DNA of 64,000 nucleotides from Lepidurus packardi (lineage: Eukaryota > Arthropoda > Branchiopoda > Notostraca > Triopsidae). Each line of letters begins with the position of its first letter. The stretch's first letter is position 1. Below are positions 25,748 to 36,660 of this stretch, in pieces. Position numbers and translations under genes: made by a program. The DNA is taken from positions 5,042,565-5,106,564 of the forward strand of contig JAKZAN010000001.1 of NCBI GenBank assembly GCA_023053545.1, given 5' to 3'. The notes below the pieces were generated by a model. The model did not search any database, had not been told where the DNA came from, and saw only the letters and a program-made list of their open reading frames with translations.

Positions 25748-28700
25748 TTTTAAGCTCAGCTAGAAACGAAGATTCCCTATTGTTTTTCATTCTTGGGGGT
25801 GGGTGATCTATGAGATAATTTCTGAATTTAAAAGTTAGGGAAAAAAATCCCAATCCTGTTCGTCTTGGTGCCACCTCATTCGCATGTCGTTTGGCGTCAT
25901 TTTATTATTTTATTTTTGTTCTTTCTGGGAAGAAATTTTGTTTGCTCCAAACACTTCCAAATAGAATTAAGAGTTGAAAGGTTACTTTTGGAGAGTCATA
26001 AAGCACTTAAAATGAGGTCCCAATGGCAGACAGGATGGGGTTTTTTAATTTGATTTGGGGGGGTTCTGTTGCTTACGAAAACGCTTCTCTTTTGCCATAT
26101 TGCGTAGGTAATTTTAGGAGATTTAGTTTTTAGTACGAGATTCGTGTGTGAAAGTCATGCAACGAAAGGCAAAAACGAAAACAGAACAAATTTTGTTTGC
26201 CATAAGGCGTGGCCATTTGCGTGGGGCAAAATGGGTGTGGTTTATTGACATTCCACGATTTTTGGTCCTTTTTTTTTCTTTTTTAAGGAAGCCGTTTTAT
26301 TGGAGGCGGGTGATTAATCTATGAGATTTCTTTGGCCCTTTTTATATGTTTAGAGTACTAGTAATACTAGCATCTAGTTGAAAGCAATATTTTCCCGAGG
26401 TCTTCCATACGATTTTTTAGAGTTAGGTGGGGTCTTTGGTTAAAAGAATCTCGTATCGTTTATTTTATTTTTTTAGTGGGGTTTTATGACCATATTTTTA
26501 GCTCTTGTTTGCTCATCAAAATATTACCAAGTGGGGAGAAAACTCTGTTTTTTGCCATAGATTGTTGAAAAGTCTTCCGATTTTTTGGTTAATGTGCCAA
26601 TTCGTGCCTTGGATTTTTGTAACAAAAAAATTGCGATAGCACACTCAATGGTTGCCAATTAAGTGCCGTGTGTCTCTTGTTTCGTTAGAGAGAGGGGAGG
26701 TTTAGGGATTTCGCCTTACGGGAGGCGGAAAAAACAGTTAGATGATATAGCTTAACATTCCTATATAAGAATATGTGTTAGCTCGGGGTTTTTCTTTTGT
26801 TCTTTACTTAGTGTAAGTTGATATCAAATGTTTATGAAGGGGCCAAACCTTGTTTGCATTGCTCTTCTCAAGAATTGCATCGACAATCAATCTAGCGTTT
26901 AGTGGCAAAAGGGATATTTGGAGTTTTTGGTAGTTTCTTTGTTAGTCCCCACTTTGACCTATGGCTGTAGAAAAAAAAACGAAAAACAAGGAAGTTAACA
27001 AATTTACGGGGGTTTTGTTCAAATGAGTGTTTTTAACATTATTCTTACCCCTGAGGTGCCAAACGTTGTGTTCCTAGCAATGTCGAATTAAGTTAAAAAT
27101 GTTTTTCTTTGTGTCATCTTGTGACCCCTGTTTTCCCCGTTTTCTGTGCCTTTGGAAACGGAAAAGCTTAGAGCCTACCTGACCTGCGGCCTTGCACATT
27201 ACTTACAAAGCTATTTTTCCCAAACAAGTTAGTGATTCGAAAGGATCGTCCAGATTTTTATTCGAGTTGCCCAAACATACCATTCATGACAGGATCCAGT
27301 TCCATTTTTATTTTGTATTATTTTGAAACCCTATTTTATTTCCACCCACTAAAAAAAATCAAGGCAATAAATATTTGTCGTCCTCATTAAGTTTATATTT
27401 TTATTTTGTCTGCGGCAGTTGAAACGTCATCTAGCATGATGCGTTGTTAGGCTTATTTTGTGTTTGGAAACAGCATGATGTGTAAATAATTTGCGTGTTG
27501 TGTTTTGCGAGAGGTTTTTTTTTTTTGCTTGGATATTTCGATAGGGGGAATTGATGGGGTTCTAATTGTTGTTAGTGAGTCGTGGTGGCGGCCCCACTGA
27601 TTCTTATCAATACCAATTGCAAGCTTTATGGCAAAAAGCCTGGGCCACGGGACAAGGCGTAGTCCAGAATTTGCGATTCCGGGAAAGAGGACCTTTTAAG
27701 ACGTGGCGACCGGAAACGATGGCGGAAGCTATCATGGCAGTACTGCGCGAAGGTTTATCTCTATCCCAAGCGGCTAGGAAATTCGACATTCCTTATCCCA
27801 CCTTTGTTCTGTATGCCAATCGCGTTAACAATATGCTGGGTCCTTCAGCTGACGGATCAGCGGGTGAGACTTTCGTTTTTTATTCGTTTTTTTATAAACT
27901 TTTTGTTGTGTTGGATTTTACTTTGCTTTTTATTTGAAGCGAGAAAGCTGGCAAGGAGAGAATAAAAAGTTTAATGCTTTTCTTTTTCTTCTAACATATA
28001 GGTGTTCACTTAGAGCTGAGACCTAAGGGGCGCGGTCGTCCCCAGAGAATCTTAACCGGATCCTGGCCTGAAGATCATGTCCATGGCGTCATCAGGGCTG
28101 TGGTGTTTCGAGACACGTCAAGTTTGCGAGATGAATCGCTCCTCAAAACCACTCGTGTCCGCCCTAGCCAAGTAAAAACAATTACAGCCTCATGTTGAAT
28201 ACCTAAATTAGCCTTATTTTACCCTCTCTATGAAGGGTAAACAAGTCACCAAGATTACATGTTTGAGATGTTAATGCATGTTTGCAGTCTACCTTCAACT
28301 AAGAACAAAAACCTTCAACTAAGACAAAACGACTACTTATAAAACATTTTTTGGGGCAGCCAGTGACCAGTTGTTGGGATGTAAAATAGTTGGACGTGAC
28401 GTCACACACGTAGTAGGGCGTGGCCTACGACATTTGTTCGTATGGTTGCAGTTTACTTCCATTGCCTAGCCTAGTAAACAAAGCTATCTGATACCAAGTC
28501 CTGTTTTGAGAAAAAAATTATTTATATAAAACTAGTACTTTGTGTATAAATGTGTATAGTGGAACAAGAAAAATCGCTAAAACTAGATTTATTTGCTCCA
28601 GGTTTAAAGATTTTTTTTTTGGGTGACTGTTGGCCCTCTAACGACCTCCATGTGACGATAGATTATTTATTGCTTTTAGTTTCATGGGTCTTTGTGTTTA

Positions 28701-29754
28701 TAGTTTCAATTTTCCTCTCGTGAGAGTATGAGTATCGTCCCACTTAATAATAAAAGTTTATTTTATGGTTAGCTCAGCCGTTTTCCTGTAGCAATAAGGT
28801 TATATTTCTATTCTACCTTTTTTTTTCTTTTTTAAAAAATATTTATTTTCTCCCAGTAAGGTCGCCATAGATGTACCTTGTGTAATTTTAGAACACTAAT
28901 GGTTATTTCCTTTAGTTTTTGTTTTGTTTTTGACTTCTTAAAGCGCGTCATATGGCTAACGAGACTATGTTTTTGTTTAGGCTGGGCCGGAAAGTCAGGG
29001 CAGGTCCTTATCAGCCAATCCTATGCCAGTACCTACGTCAGAGTTCGCCGCAGCTGCTGCGGCTGCGCACGCAACCGGGCCTCACACCCCTAACAATGGG
29101 AGCAATCTTTCCAACCTTTTGTCGCACAACAATAACTTTGCTATGCCTCCCAACACCATGATGGGTTTAAACCGATGTTCCGCCAACGGAATTGATATGG
29201 CATCCAACAATCAGGGTGGTCCTCACGCTCCATCATCGGCCCAACAGCAACAGCAAAGCCACCATCAGCAGCAGCAGCAACAGCTCCAACATCATCAATC
29301 GCCCCAGCCAGCGTTACAAGGCTCCGGTGCCAATCTGTTAAATCAGGTAGGCATGGCGGGACCTTCTTCAGCGTCATCTTTGTCGTCCAACTCTTCTTCT
29401 TCCAATACCTTCTTCAACGCCATGACTGGAGGAGCGGACCTGTCTGAGGAAGCGCGTCTAGCCGCCCTGAGCGCAATGACGCAGCGTATTTTAGGCGCTG
29501 GCGTAGGAGCAATGGGCTTGGATGCAGAGTCCTTGGCCATGGGCGGTTCTGTATCCACCCCCGGCAATATGGGCTACTCCCAGCGTGCGGATAACGTCTG
29601 GTACGGCGGAATGCAGGGCGCGTACGGCAACAGCGGTTTGGAAGACGCCGGACAAGGCTTGGGCGAGGATGTGGAAGTGGATCCACAGATGGCCAGTTCG
29701 TTTCTGACCAACAATGCCGTGAATATCAAGCAAGAACAGTTGTTTGGAGACTAG
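18268..29754 (+). CDS. bab: Bric-a-brac (BTB plus Psq/BabCD) transcription factor
   Basis: Developmental transcription factor; in flies the bab genes pattern limbs, ovary and pigment. Coding exons are 18268-19254, 23873-23930, 27576-27863, 28002-28171 and 28981-29754, all phases consistent (758 residues). The BTB domain starts LCLRWNNYQSNLTNVFD (about residues 10-120). A Ser/Gly/Asp-rich linker follows, with a basic stretch (PRHKRRRYS). The Bab conserved domain then has a Psq helix-turn-helix (FKTWRPETMAEAIM ... LSLSQAARKFDIPYPTFV) and an AT-hook-like KGRGRPQRI. The tail is Ala-, Gln/His- and Ser-rich and holds a sumoylation-like NIKQE near the C-terminus. The exon probably begins at 18134; an in-frame ATG at 18160 would add 36 residues, but the ATG at 18268 has the better context (gccATGG). 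Introns are 4.6, 3.6, 0.14 and 0.8 kb. Confidence 0.93.
21000..21140 (+). repeat. Dispersed bab-locus repeat, copy C
   Basis: Carries GCTTTGTTTGCTGTTT, TGGAAGTGAACAGTATCCAT, GCATAAGCCACGCCATG, TGACGTCGTGAT and AAAACTTGCAT in the same order as copies B and D. It lies in the first long bab intron. Confidence 0.5.
24695..25612 (+). CDS. Psq plus CENP-B/Tc5-like DNA-binding protein within a bab intron
   Basis: An intact 305-codon frame with two adjacent ATGs (24695, 24698). Residues about 13-60 form a Psq-type helix-turn-helix (WSKEQLQEAIQAIV ... FTQASAHYGIPKGTLYDNI). Residues about 68-140 form a second helical unit (DEEAVLDFC ... FSGLVGFRWWWAFCKKHNIV) laid out like the CENP-B/Tc5 second HTH of pogo-type transposases. 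An Asn/His-rich spacer follows. The end carries PQNLSLY and PENLSLH, close to the CtBP-binding consensus PxDLS. No catalytic transposase domain is present. It lies between bab exons on the same strand. It is either a nested gene starting at its own ATG, or an alternative terminal exon of bab: a possible acceptor after 24724 (ctggttcag) is phase 0, matching the bab BTB-exon donor. Confidence 0.8.
   Translation: MMEKKDPLVQWKSKAPSWSKEQLQEAIQAIVTQRMRFTQASAHYGIPKGTLYDNILGKSKRMLVLDDVGLDPADEEAVLDFCCETSVMPYNRRTNKSLESVVAYVEKLKQDKDPQFRFSGLVGFRWWWAFCKKHNIVSLYYSKNRNSSNNNGTHHQNHNNNNNNHHNNNNNTSTSNKNNHHNNNKQSSSALSATSHATHLLLHPELLKNEAALALYNNNVLLPDVDKPQSLSSRHAGDDKPQNLSLYANLMLPSQNGPHRPLPGHGHSIGRRPLHPSRARQRKHSVEAPDEDSDLEPENLSLHKN
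25695..25744. repeat. Poly-T tract, 50 bp
   Basis: Uninterrupted T run about 80 bp after the stop codon of the Psq/CENP-B-like ORF. Its exact length is likely unstable between reads or assemblies. Confidence 0.9.
28375..28500 (-). repeat. Dispersed bab-locus repeat, copy D (inverted)
   Basis: On the minus strand: GCTTTGTTTACT, TGGAAGTAAACTGCAACCAT, GTAGGCCACGCCC and TGTGACGTCA, the same order as the other copies. TGACGTCA lies at 28397-28404 and GGGCGTGGC at 28416-28424. It lies in the intron before the last bab exon. Confidence 0.5.
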
Positions 29755-32700
29755 CTAGCGTGGTACGGGGGTTGGCGAGGGAATTCGTCTGCTTCTGCGG
29801 CATGTCATTGGGAAGGTTACCAGGGCTGAGGAATGTTTTTTGTTTAATTATTTCCTGTTTTTGGGAGATCTTTTTTGATCATTTGGCCTATCCCCGTCTC
29901 GCTTTGGAGGTGCGCCGAGGATTTTTCGGATTGCGGAAATGAATATCTTGGTCTTATTTTTGAGGAGGAATGGGTGGGGTACTGAACCGAATGAGGTAAT
30001 ATGGCAGATTGCTTCGAGGGAAGAGAGCTGGACAAAACGCGGAATGCAAGGGGAGCAAGACGGACGGAACTTCAATTATTTGATCTGAATAGCAGAAAAG
30101 AAGAATATAAAAAGGAAGTTGGCACCCCAAAAGAGAGAAAATCCAGCTATGCATCGTGTTCTTCTTTGGAAAACTTTACTGTCCCCTTTTCCTCTCCTAT
30201 TTGAAAGTTTGCTGAAAAATTCACCGGACAAGTTTTTTAGTCGTCTCCATTTCTATGCAGGACACAAACAGCAAAATCAAGTTAACCCCAGAACCGGTGG
30301 ATAAATTTGTACGGCATGCGCAGAGAAATTTCCTTTGGGGTACGTCAACCAGCCAAAAATTGGGATTGCGTACCTCCGGTGAAGGAGAGAGTAACAGAGC
30401 GTGCAAGTTTTGCCTTATCGGGATTATTTCTTATTCTTCCCTCCCTGCGAAACCAAAAAGAAAAAGAGATTTCTAAAAAAATAAAACGAGTTAAGGAAGT
30501 GCGCCAAGCTGAATTGAATGAGGAAATTGAAAAAGAGAAAGGCAGAAAAGTGAGAAAGAAAGACCCATTCCCTTTACTTCAAGTCAAGGGGGAGGGGGGA
30601 AAAAGAAGACAACAAAAGTCGTATTTGATTTCCGTCATTGGGTGTTGTCCATGTGTACGAAGGTGATCCCACCTTCTCATGGGTTCTTCTGTTTATTTTC
30701 GTTTTGACGAGTTTACTAGATCTGACGCTAGAGCGTGGTCGTTTCGTAAAGTTCGAATCTGTTTGTAGTCCGCTTGGGTATGTTTTAATTTTGACCGTTA
30801 AGGTTAATTAGTTGCCTACAATGAGCAAAATAAGAAAAGAAAACGTCGTTGCTATTGTACTAAGCCAGTTAGACAATTAGTTATGGGTGCTGGTAGCAAA
30901 TCGGAGATGCCAAATTGGGTTAATGTATTTTACCCTGCATCGTCATAATCATTAGTCCATGATAATTCTAGTTTTTCTTTTGCCAATTTTTGACATGAGA
31001 AAAAGGGGAGTCGTAACACTAATCTAGTCACTAGGCCCAGCCTCTGAAAAATACCGTTGAGACACCATAAGAGCAGCTCTGTGAATGTGTAATGAGTAAT
31101 TGGAACTTGAAAAGATAGTTAGAAAAGAAAGAGAGACCCTCATGCTCTGACTCGCAGAATTTTGTTTAATTTTCCGAAAAGTTTCAGTTACTTTTAAATT
31201 ACCGAACTCGGTATGTTTTACATTGATTCTCTTTCGCTGTGTTGTACAAAAACATGACTTCACATTTCTCAGACGCCGTCAGACGTCCCGATCCTCAAGC
31301 TTTCTCCGTGTTGTGCCATTGTTTCATTGATGCATTGTTGGACAAGTTTTAAACGTGTGGATGTCTGTGTGGGTGTACGGAAGCGTTGCGTTGTAGAGAG
31401 TAGGACGGAGGTTCTAATGACGTGAAGTTGTTATATATCATATTCTTCTTATGTTTCTAATTTAACATGTAATTTTTTTCTTAATTGTCCCATGCGTTGA
31501 AGCTACGCCCCTTTCCGTTCAAATTTTGGCCAAAAAACTGGGCAGGGGCGTGGCTAACAACTATGCACAAAGGTTAGGGGAATTGGAGCCAGATGGAAGT
31601 TACTTAAGAAAACTCGTTTTGCTGTGAGTGAAAAATTTGGGGGAAAAACTGAGCTCGGCTGCAATTTTTGGAGATAATTTTAAAAACAAACACCACGTTG
31701 TGGTGGGACAAATTTCCTTGCTGTTGAGGAACAAACTTTTGGGAAGAAAAAAATTTCAAAGGTCTTTATAAATGCAAAAAATGTTTATAAAATTCAGTTA
31801 CAAAAAGAAGCATGGGTATTTTTGTACCGACCCATAAACATTTTTGGTATTCAAAAATGAAAAAAATTTGGATATGTGATGTTCCAGAAAAAGACACTTC
31901 CGGCCTCGCCAAAATTTCGCTTCTTTGCCCAAACCGAGTACGAATTTTGTTTTCCTTTTCGACCATGCAAAAATTTCACACAAGTCAATTAACAAAAAAA
32001 AAGAAACAAGCAGCTGAGGGCCTCTCACCCATGACGCCCTAACCTACAAACACTGTGCGATCGCAAAATGTCATGCGTAAGAAAATCCTCTCGTTTGCCA
32101 TATCTCTAAGAAAAACACAGCCAGTTTTGTTTTGATTAGTACTTTGTTAATTTAATTCCGCTTCTCCCTCTATGAAGCAGTAATACCGTTGTATAAAACC
32201 TCGCCGTTACCTCGCGGCCTTGTCAATCAATTACCCCTTCTTGCTCCCCCCCAGTTGTTACATTTGATGCTTGCTGCTCAGCCTAGCCGTTTCCGCTTTC
32301 TTGGAACAAAACAAACGATTACAAAAAATCCGGGTCTAGTTTTATGTTCTTTAATTTCGCTGCTCTGTGTGTGGAAACCACTCTGATGTATACATTGCAG
32401 GCCGTCAAACGGCGTACAAAATACACGGAAACCGAGACAAACATTTGTCGAGTCCAGAATTTTACTTCTATTTCAACATTTTAATTTATTCTATTTTTTT
32501 ATTTTTTTTGCTGGCTACGATAGCTGATCGCGATAAGCTTCCAAGCCGTCGTTGCACGGCTTCCGTTAAAAACGTCTATCTACCACAAGAAGATTGCTCC
32601 GAGATCATATTACCATCAACACACGGTCCAGCAGTCCCTTTACGTATGTATATGCAATATGTAGATGCGTTCATTTTGTAACGAACTACGGTGGGAGCAC

Positions 32701-33235
32701 GCCGATTGTGGTGGAAGAACAAGCCGAGTGACAGATTAGAATACCGGGAATTTACCTGTGTTGATAAAACGTAGCCGCAAGTATACGTCGACATTCGTTG
32801 GGTTTCCCGCTTCCCCGTCTCAAGTCAATGACGCAACAGGAATCCCGCTTCCCTATTGGCTGCGGGGGCAGGGCATGGCCGACAGGAAAACAAGGCCGAG
32901 GTGAGTGGGGAAAACACAACTGAAAGGGCTTCGAACACGCTTAGAGCTTAGGGCACAGTAAAGGCAGGACTTTCCTTTCCTGATCCGTGACTTAGAAAGT
33001 GGGTCTGTCGGAGTTTTCGCTACTAGAAAGAAGTCCTTTCCGTGCCTCAGTAAGTAAAACAGGAACAGTCGACAAGTGTGTCAGACAACCCGAAGAAGCA
33101 AATTAATTTGGCTTGCTGCTGAGTGTTTTACAATTACATTTAAGACACGTTTGTTGCACCCAGTTGATTGTTAGTACGGTTGACATTATTCCTAAATTAG
33201 CGAATTTTAATTACCTTTACTGTTTAGGTGCGAAA
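29755..33235. other. bab 3' flank and promoter side of the SLC10-like gene
   Basis: About 3.5 kb without a conserved coding frame. The left part is presumably the bab 3' UTR. A near-perfect 12-bp inverted pair built on AGCyACGCCCCT lies at 31501-31512 and 31544-31555. From about 32.8 kb there are donor-like sites (gtgagt near 32901, taagta near 33050) and a pyrimidine-rich acceptor at 33227, so 5' UTR exons of the downstream transporter are likely. Confidence 0.5.
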
Positions 33236-35162
33236 ATGTGTCCCTTGTGGCCTCTCCATATTGTGCTACTCTACATTTTACTCTTGGGGCCCTTGTTCTT
33301 CTTGGTAAATGGTGCGGAAGCTTTTAAATCGCTCAACGTCACATTTGGCAACATGACACAAGACAAGCTCGTGGAAGGCCAATCAATCAACGTGGAATTC
33401 ACCGTTAATAATCTACCTGATACGCCTGGTGATTACGAACTTGAACTGACCAATTCGGATACGGCCGTCGCTGGCGTTTCTTCAGATTCCATCTTCTACG
33501 TAAACCTGAGTCACTGGCCTGCCAAATCCTATTCAGGAGCCTTTAACCTCACAGGGATTTTCTTGGGTTACACGGACCTCGGCGTCCGGTTATGGGGCCA
33601 AAAAAAGACCAATTCCAATACGAGTTTGAAAGTCGTTGCCGAATCGTCATCCTCCAAAGTCACCGTCGTTCGCAAACAAAGACCCATTGATAAAGCGTTT
33701 GCGTACACGGTGGCCATTCTTGTCTCGGTCGCCTTCATTAATATGGGAGCAACACTGGATCTGGGCGTCGTTAAAGAAACCCTAAAAAGACCAATTGGTC
33801 CAGCGATTGGCTTATGTTCGCAATTTATATTCATGCCATTGGTAAGGATTTTTTATGTACTTTTTTTAATTTGATTTTTATGTTGCGCTTTCCCTCACGT
33901 TCTTGCGTTAGCGACTTGTTTAGATTAGAGCAGGTCAAGGCGAAAGCTAAGGAGGCCAGGGTAGAGTTTCATACAGCTTTCAATCGTTTTATCTGATCTT
34001 TCTTTTTTATTTGTTGGTTTTGTTACGTCACTTAAGTAACTCGCCTTTTTCATTCATTGCAGTGCTCGTTCGCGTTGGGGCTTCTATTATTCCCAGATTA
34101 TCCAGCCTTGCAATTGGGACTATTCGTGACGGGATGCAGCCCTGGTGGAGGAGGCTCCAATATGTGGACGCATTTGTTTAACGGCAACATGAACTTAAGC
34201 ATTGCCATGACTTGTATTAGCACTTTGGCCACGTTTGGTAAGACACAAATTGGATTGGTCAAGATTTAACTGTTATTTTCTTCTTCCCCCTTTTCTGTAC
34301 GGTAACAGCATTGTTACCTGCGTGGGCTTTCACGCTTGGGCGCGTGGTGTTTTCCCAAAATGCCATTGTGGTTCCGTACTACAAGATTATCACACTGGGC
34401 ATCGGTTTGGTGGTGCCTTTGATTGTGGGGGTTTTGATAAGAAGATATTTACCTCGCTTAGCTCAGGTGCTGGTTCGGATGCTCAAACCCATGTCCCTAC
34501 TCATCATCTTGTTCATTGTTGGATTTGGCATCTACGCGAACCTCTTTATGTTCCGTTTCATGGGATGGAGAGTAAGTGGAGAGCCCCTTTTATCGGACAC
34601 TTTTTTCTCTTTTTTTTTTTGAGGAAAAAGTCCTAATGATGTTCGTGTTTACTCTCGATAGGTTCTTGTAGCGGGCTTTTGTCTCCCCTTTTTCGGCTAC
34701 GTGTTCGGGGGAGTCATCTCTATGATACTGAGACAGAAAGTCGAAGATGTCGTAGCCATTGCCATAGAAACCGGGGTCCAAAACACGGGAATTGCTATAT
34801 TCTTGCTCCGATTCACCTTGAGCCAACCCGAAGCGGATATTAACACGGGTAATTTCCGTGGTCGATTTAAGAATATGATTGGATTTCCCCTCTTTCATTA
34901 ACATGGAGGAAAGAATGCACTCGGGAACTATTTGGTAATTTTAATCTCTTTTTTTTTTTTTGCAGTTGTGCCAGTGGCAGTTGCCATCTTCACTCCTGTA
35001 CCGCTGCTCATTGCCTTAGTTATCAGCAAGGTTACGGGGAGACTCAAAGGTCGTAGCCTAACTTTGGATTTAAAGGAGGATTTGAACAATTCTAATTCAC
35101 CGTATGTTCTCAATGAAGCGAGCAAAGAGAAACTGATGGCGTCGGAAGCTTTCACTCCTTAA
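33236..35162 (+). CDS. SLC10/BASS-family transporter with luminal N-domain (SLC10A3/A5-like)
   Basis: Member of the sodium/bile-acid symporter family; substrate unknown. Exons are 33236-33841, 34063-34237, 34309-34571, 34662-34848 and 34966-35162 (475 residues). A signal peptide (about residues 1-28) precedes a beta-rich extracellular domain with several N-glycosylation sites (NVTFGNMT, NLS, NLT). After KQRPIDKAFAYT come 8-10 membrane helices with the family signatures GCSPGGGGSN and ETGVQNTGIA. The long N-domain is typical of the SLC10A3/A5 (P3 protein) branch rather than the ileal and liver bile-acid transporters. The cytosolic tail is short and acidic/Ser-rich. The 5' UTR is spliced (acceptor at 33227). 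Confidence 0.92.
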
Positions 35163-35795
35163 ATTGCAACGAAAGATCAATGTGAAAACGAACCTGTTCG
35201 GGGTTTCTCTGTCGTAGTAATTTGGTTCGGGCTATCTTTATAATTATCGTAGAAAATTTTTAATTATCGTTACGACACATTGTTAGAATCTCAACCTAAT
35301 TGCAGATCGAATGTGTCTTTTGCATATTTTATCCCCATCACGCTTGGAAGACTAGTTTATATTACCTTATTTCGAAATAATGCATAAAAGAGATTAAGCA
35401 ATCGTCGAGGTTTAGCTAGTTGTACTAGCCGTCCATTAAAGTAAAAGTTTCTACGTGCAATGTAAACTGCCACTGCGACTAGTCTTCCTCTAAAGCAATC
35501 TGTTTCCCCCCCCCCCACGCTCTGTCGTTTTTGAGAGTATATACCTAAGACCAAAACATTATATGGAAGAATAGAAAGTAACGTGGTTCAGATAGAAGGA
35601 TTCAGATGTATTTTTTTGACCAAGGCAAGCAGGAGAAGGGGACAATGCAGCGGCATTGGAAGCTTTGAAGAACGGAAAACCACGGGTGTAAAACAAAAGA
35701 CGTAAAAAAGATCAAGGTAGTGCTGGGCGCTGTTATCACTTGAGGCACCACCAACGAAAAAGCGAAATTCTGCGTCTTTAGTTAGAAGAGCCTCC
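35163..35795. other. Convergent 3' UTR region (SLC10-like and NTF2)
   Basis: About 630 bp of AT-rich sequence between two stop codons facing each other. No further coding frame is supported. Confidence 0.6.
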
Positions 35796-36424
35796 TCACA
35801 AGCTGTGCAAGCCAAGCCGGAAAATGTCGTGTTGCAAGAAGAAAGATTCTCCTAAGGGTTTAAGGACAAAGGTCTGGGAGAAGGAGTGTGGCGGATCATC
35901 ATCAGTCTGCAAGAAAACAAACAAAGTGCTCGGAAAAGGTCCAGAAAACAAGTGCGTGCTCATGGTAATGTATTACCTTCAGCTGCCCTAGCACGTTAAT
36001 GAGTACTCCACCATCAAACATGGGTTGGCAATCAACGGCTGTGATGATATGCAAAATCTTCTGGAAGGTAAGACTCTAATAACCGAAAAGTGTTTTAGTT
36101 AAGAGTCGTTAGGGAAGTTTGCTGAGGTTTTTACATTGAACTTTTCCATAATTTTTAGCGCGCCTTGCAACTGTTGTCCTTCGAAAGTCATAAGAGAAGT
36201 TTCCGCCTAAAACGATAAACGAATAAAATTGTAAGGAGCGAAACGATCAATTTTACGTTGTAAAAGTTGACCAAATTGGCCCGTTGTGCTGCATCGTCGA
36301 ATATGGCATAGTATTGCTGGGCGAAAGCCTTGCCAATGGCATCGTATTGTGGATTAAGTGCCACTAAAATTAACGCTATTAGCTTGTATGCATAATGTAA
36401 CTTTAAAGTGTCTTTTTACTTACT
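35796..36424 (-). CDS. Ntf-2: Nuclear transport factor 2
   Basis: Carries RanGDP into the nucleus by binding FxFG nucleoporins. All exons are short and I assembled them by splice phase: the A of the ATG at 36424 ends exon 1, then 36363-36257, 36206-36135, 36075-35977 and 35906-35796. The product is 129 residues: MALNPQYDAIGKAFAQQYY, then the FDD element, LMTFEGQQLQG, TAVDCQPMFDGGVL, and DDDPPHSFSQTF through HDIFRLGLHSL. Length and every motif fit animal NTF2 (about 127-130 residues). The start codon is split by an intron (A|TG). The gene is head-to-head with mRpL39, with 236 bp between start codons. Confidence 0.95.
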
Positions 36425-36660
36425 TTTGTAGGATTTTGCTACGCCACCGCTTCCAAACAGAAGAGCAAGGCTTTCATTCCAGGTTGCCAAAGTTTTGAAC
36501 TTAATTAATGTTTGTTCTTTACAACTAAATCAAGGAACTAATTTCTTAATTTAAAAGAATACCGTGAAAGCTACTAACAAAATTTTACTAGATTTCTAAA
36601 CGCTTAGAATTATTTTATTATTTATTGACAATACCGCATAGCAATATAAGCAACACAAAC
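36425..36660. promoter_or_regulatory. Bidirectional promoter candidate Ntf-2 / mRpL39
   Basis: 236 bp between divergent start codons. It includes the Ntf-2 5' UTR (exon 1 must extend right of 36424) and AT-rich sequence before mRpL39. No motif was assigned. Confidence 0.5.
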
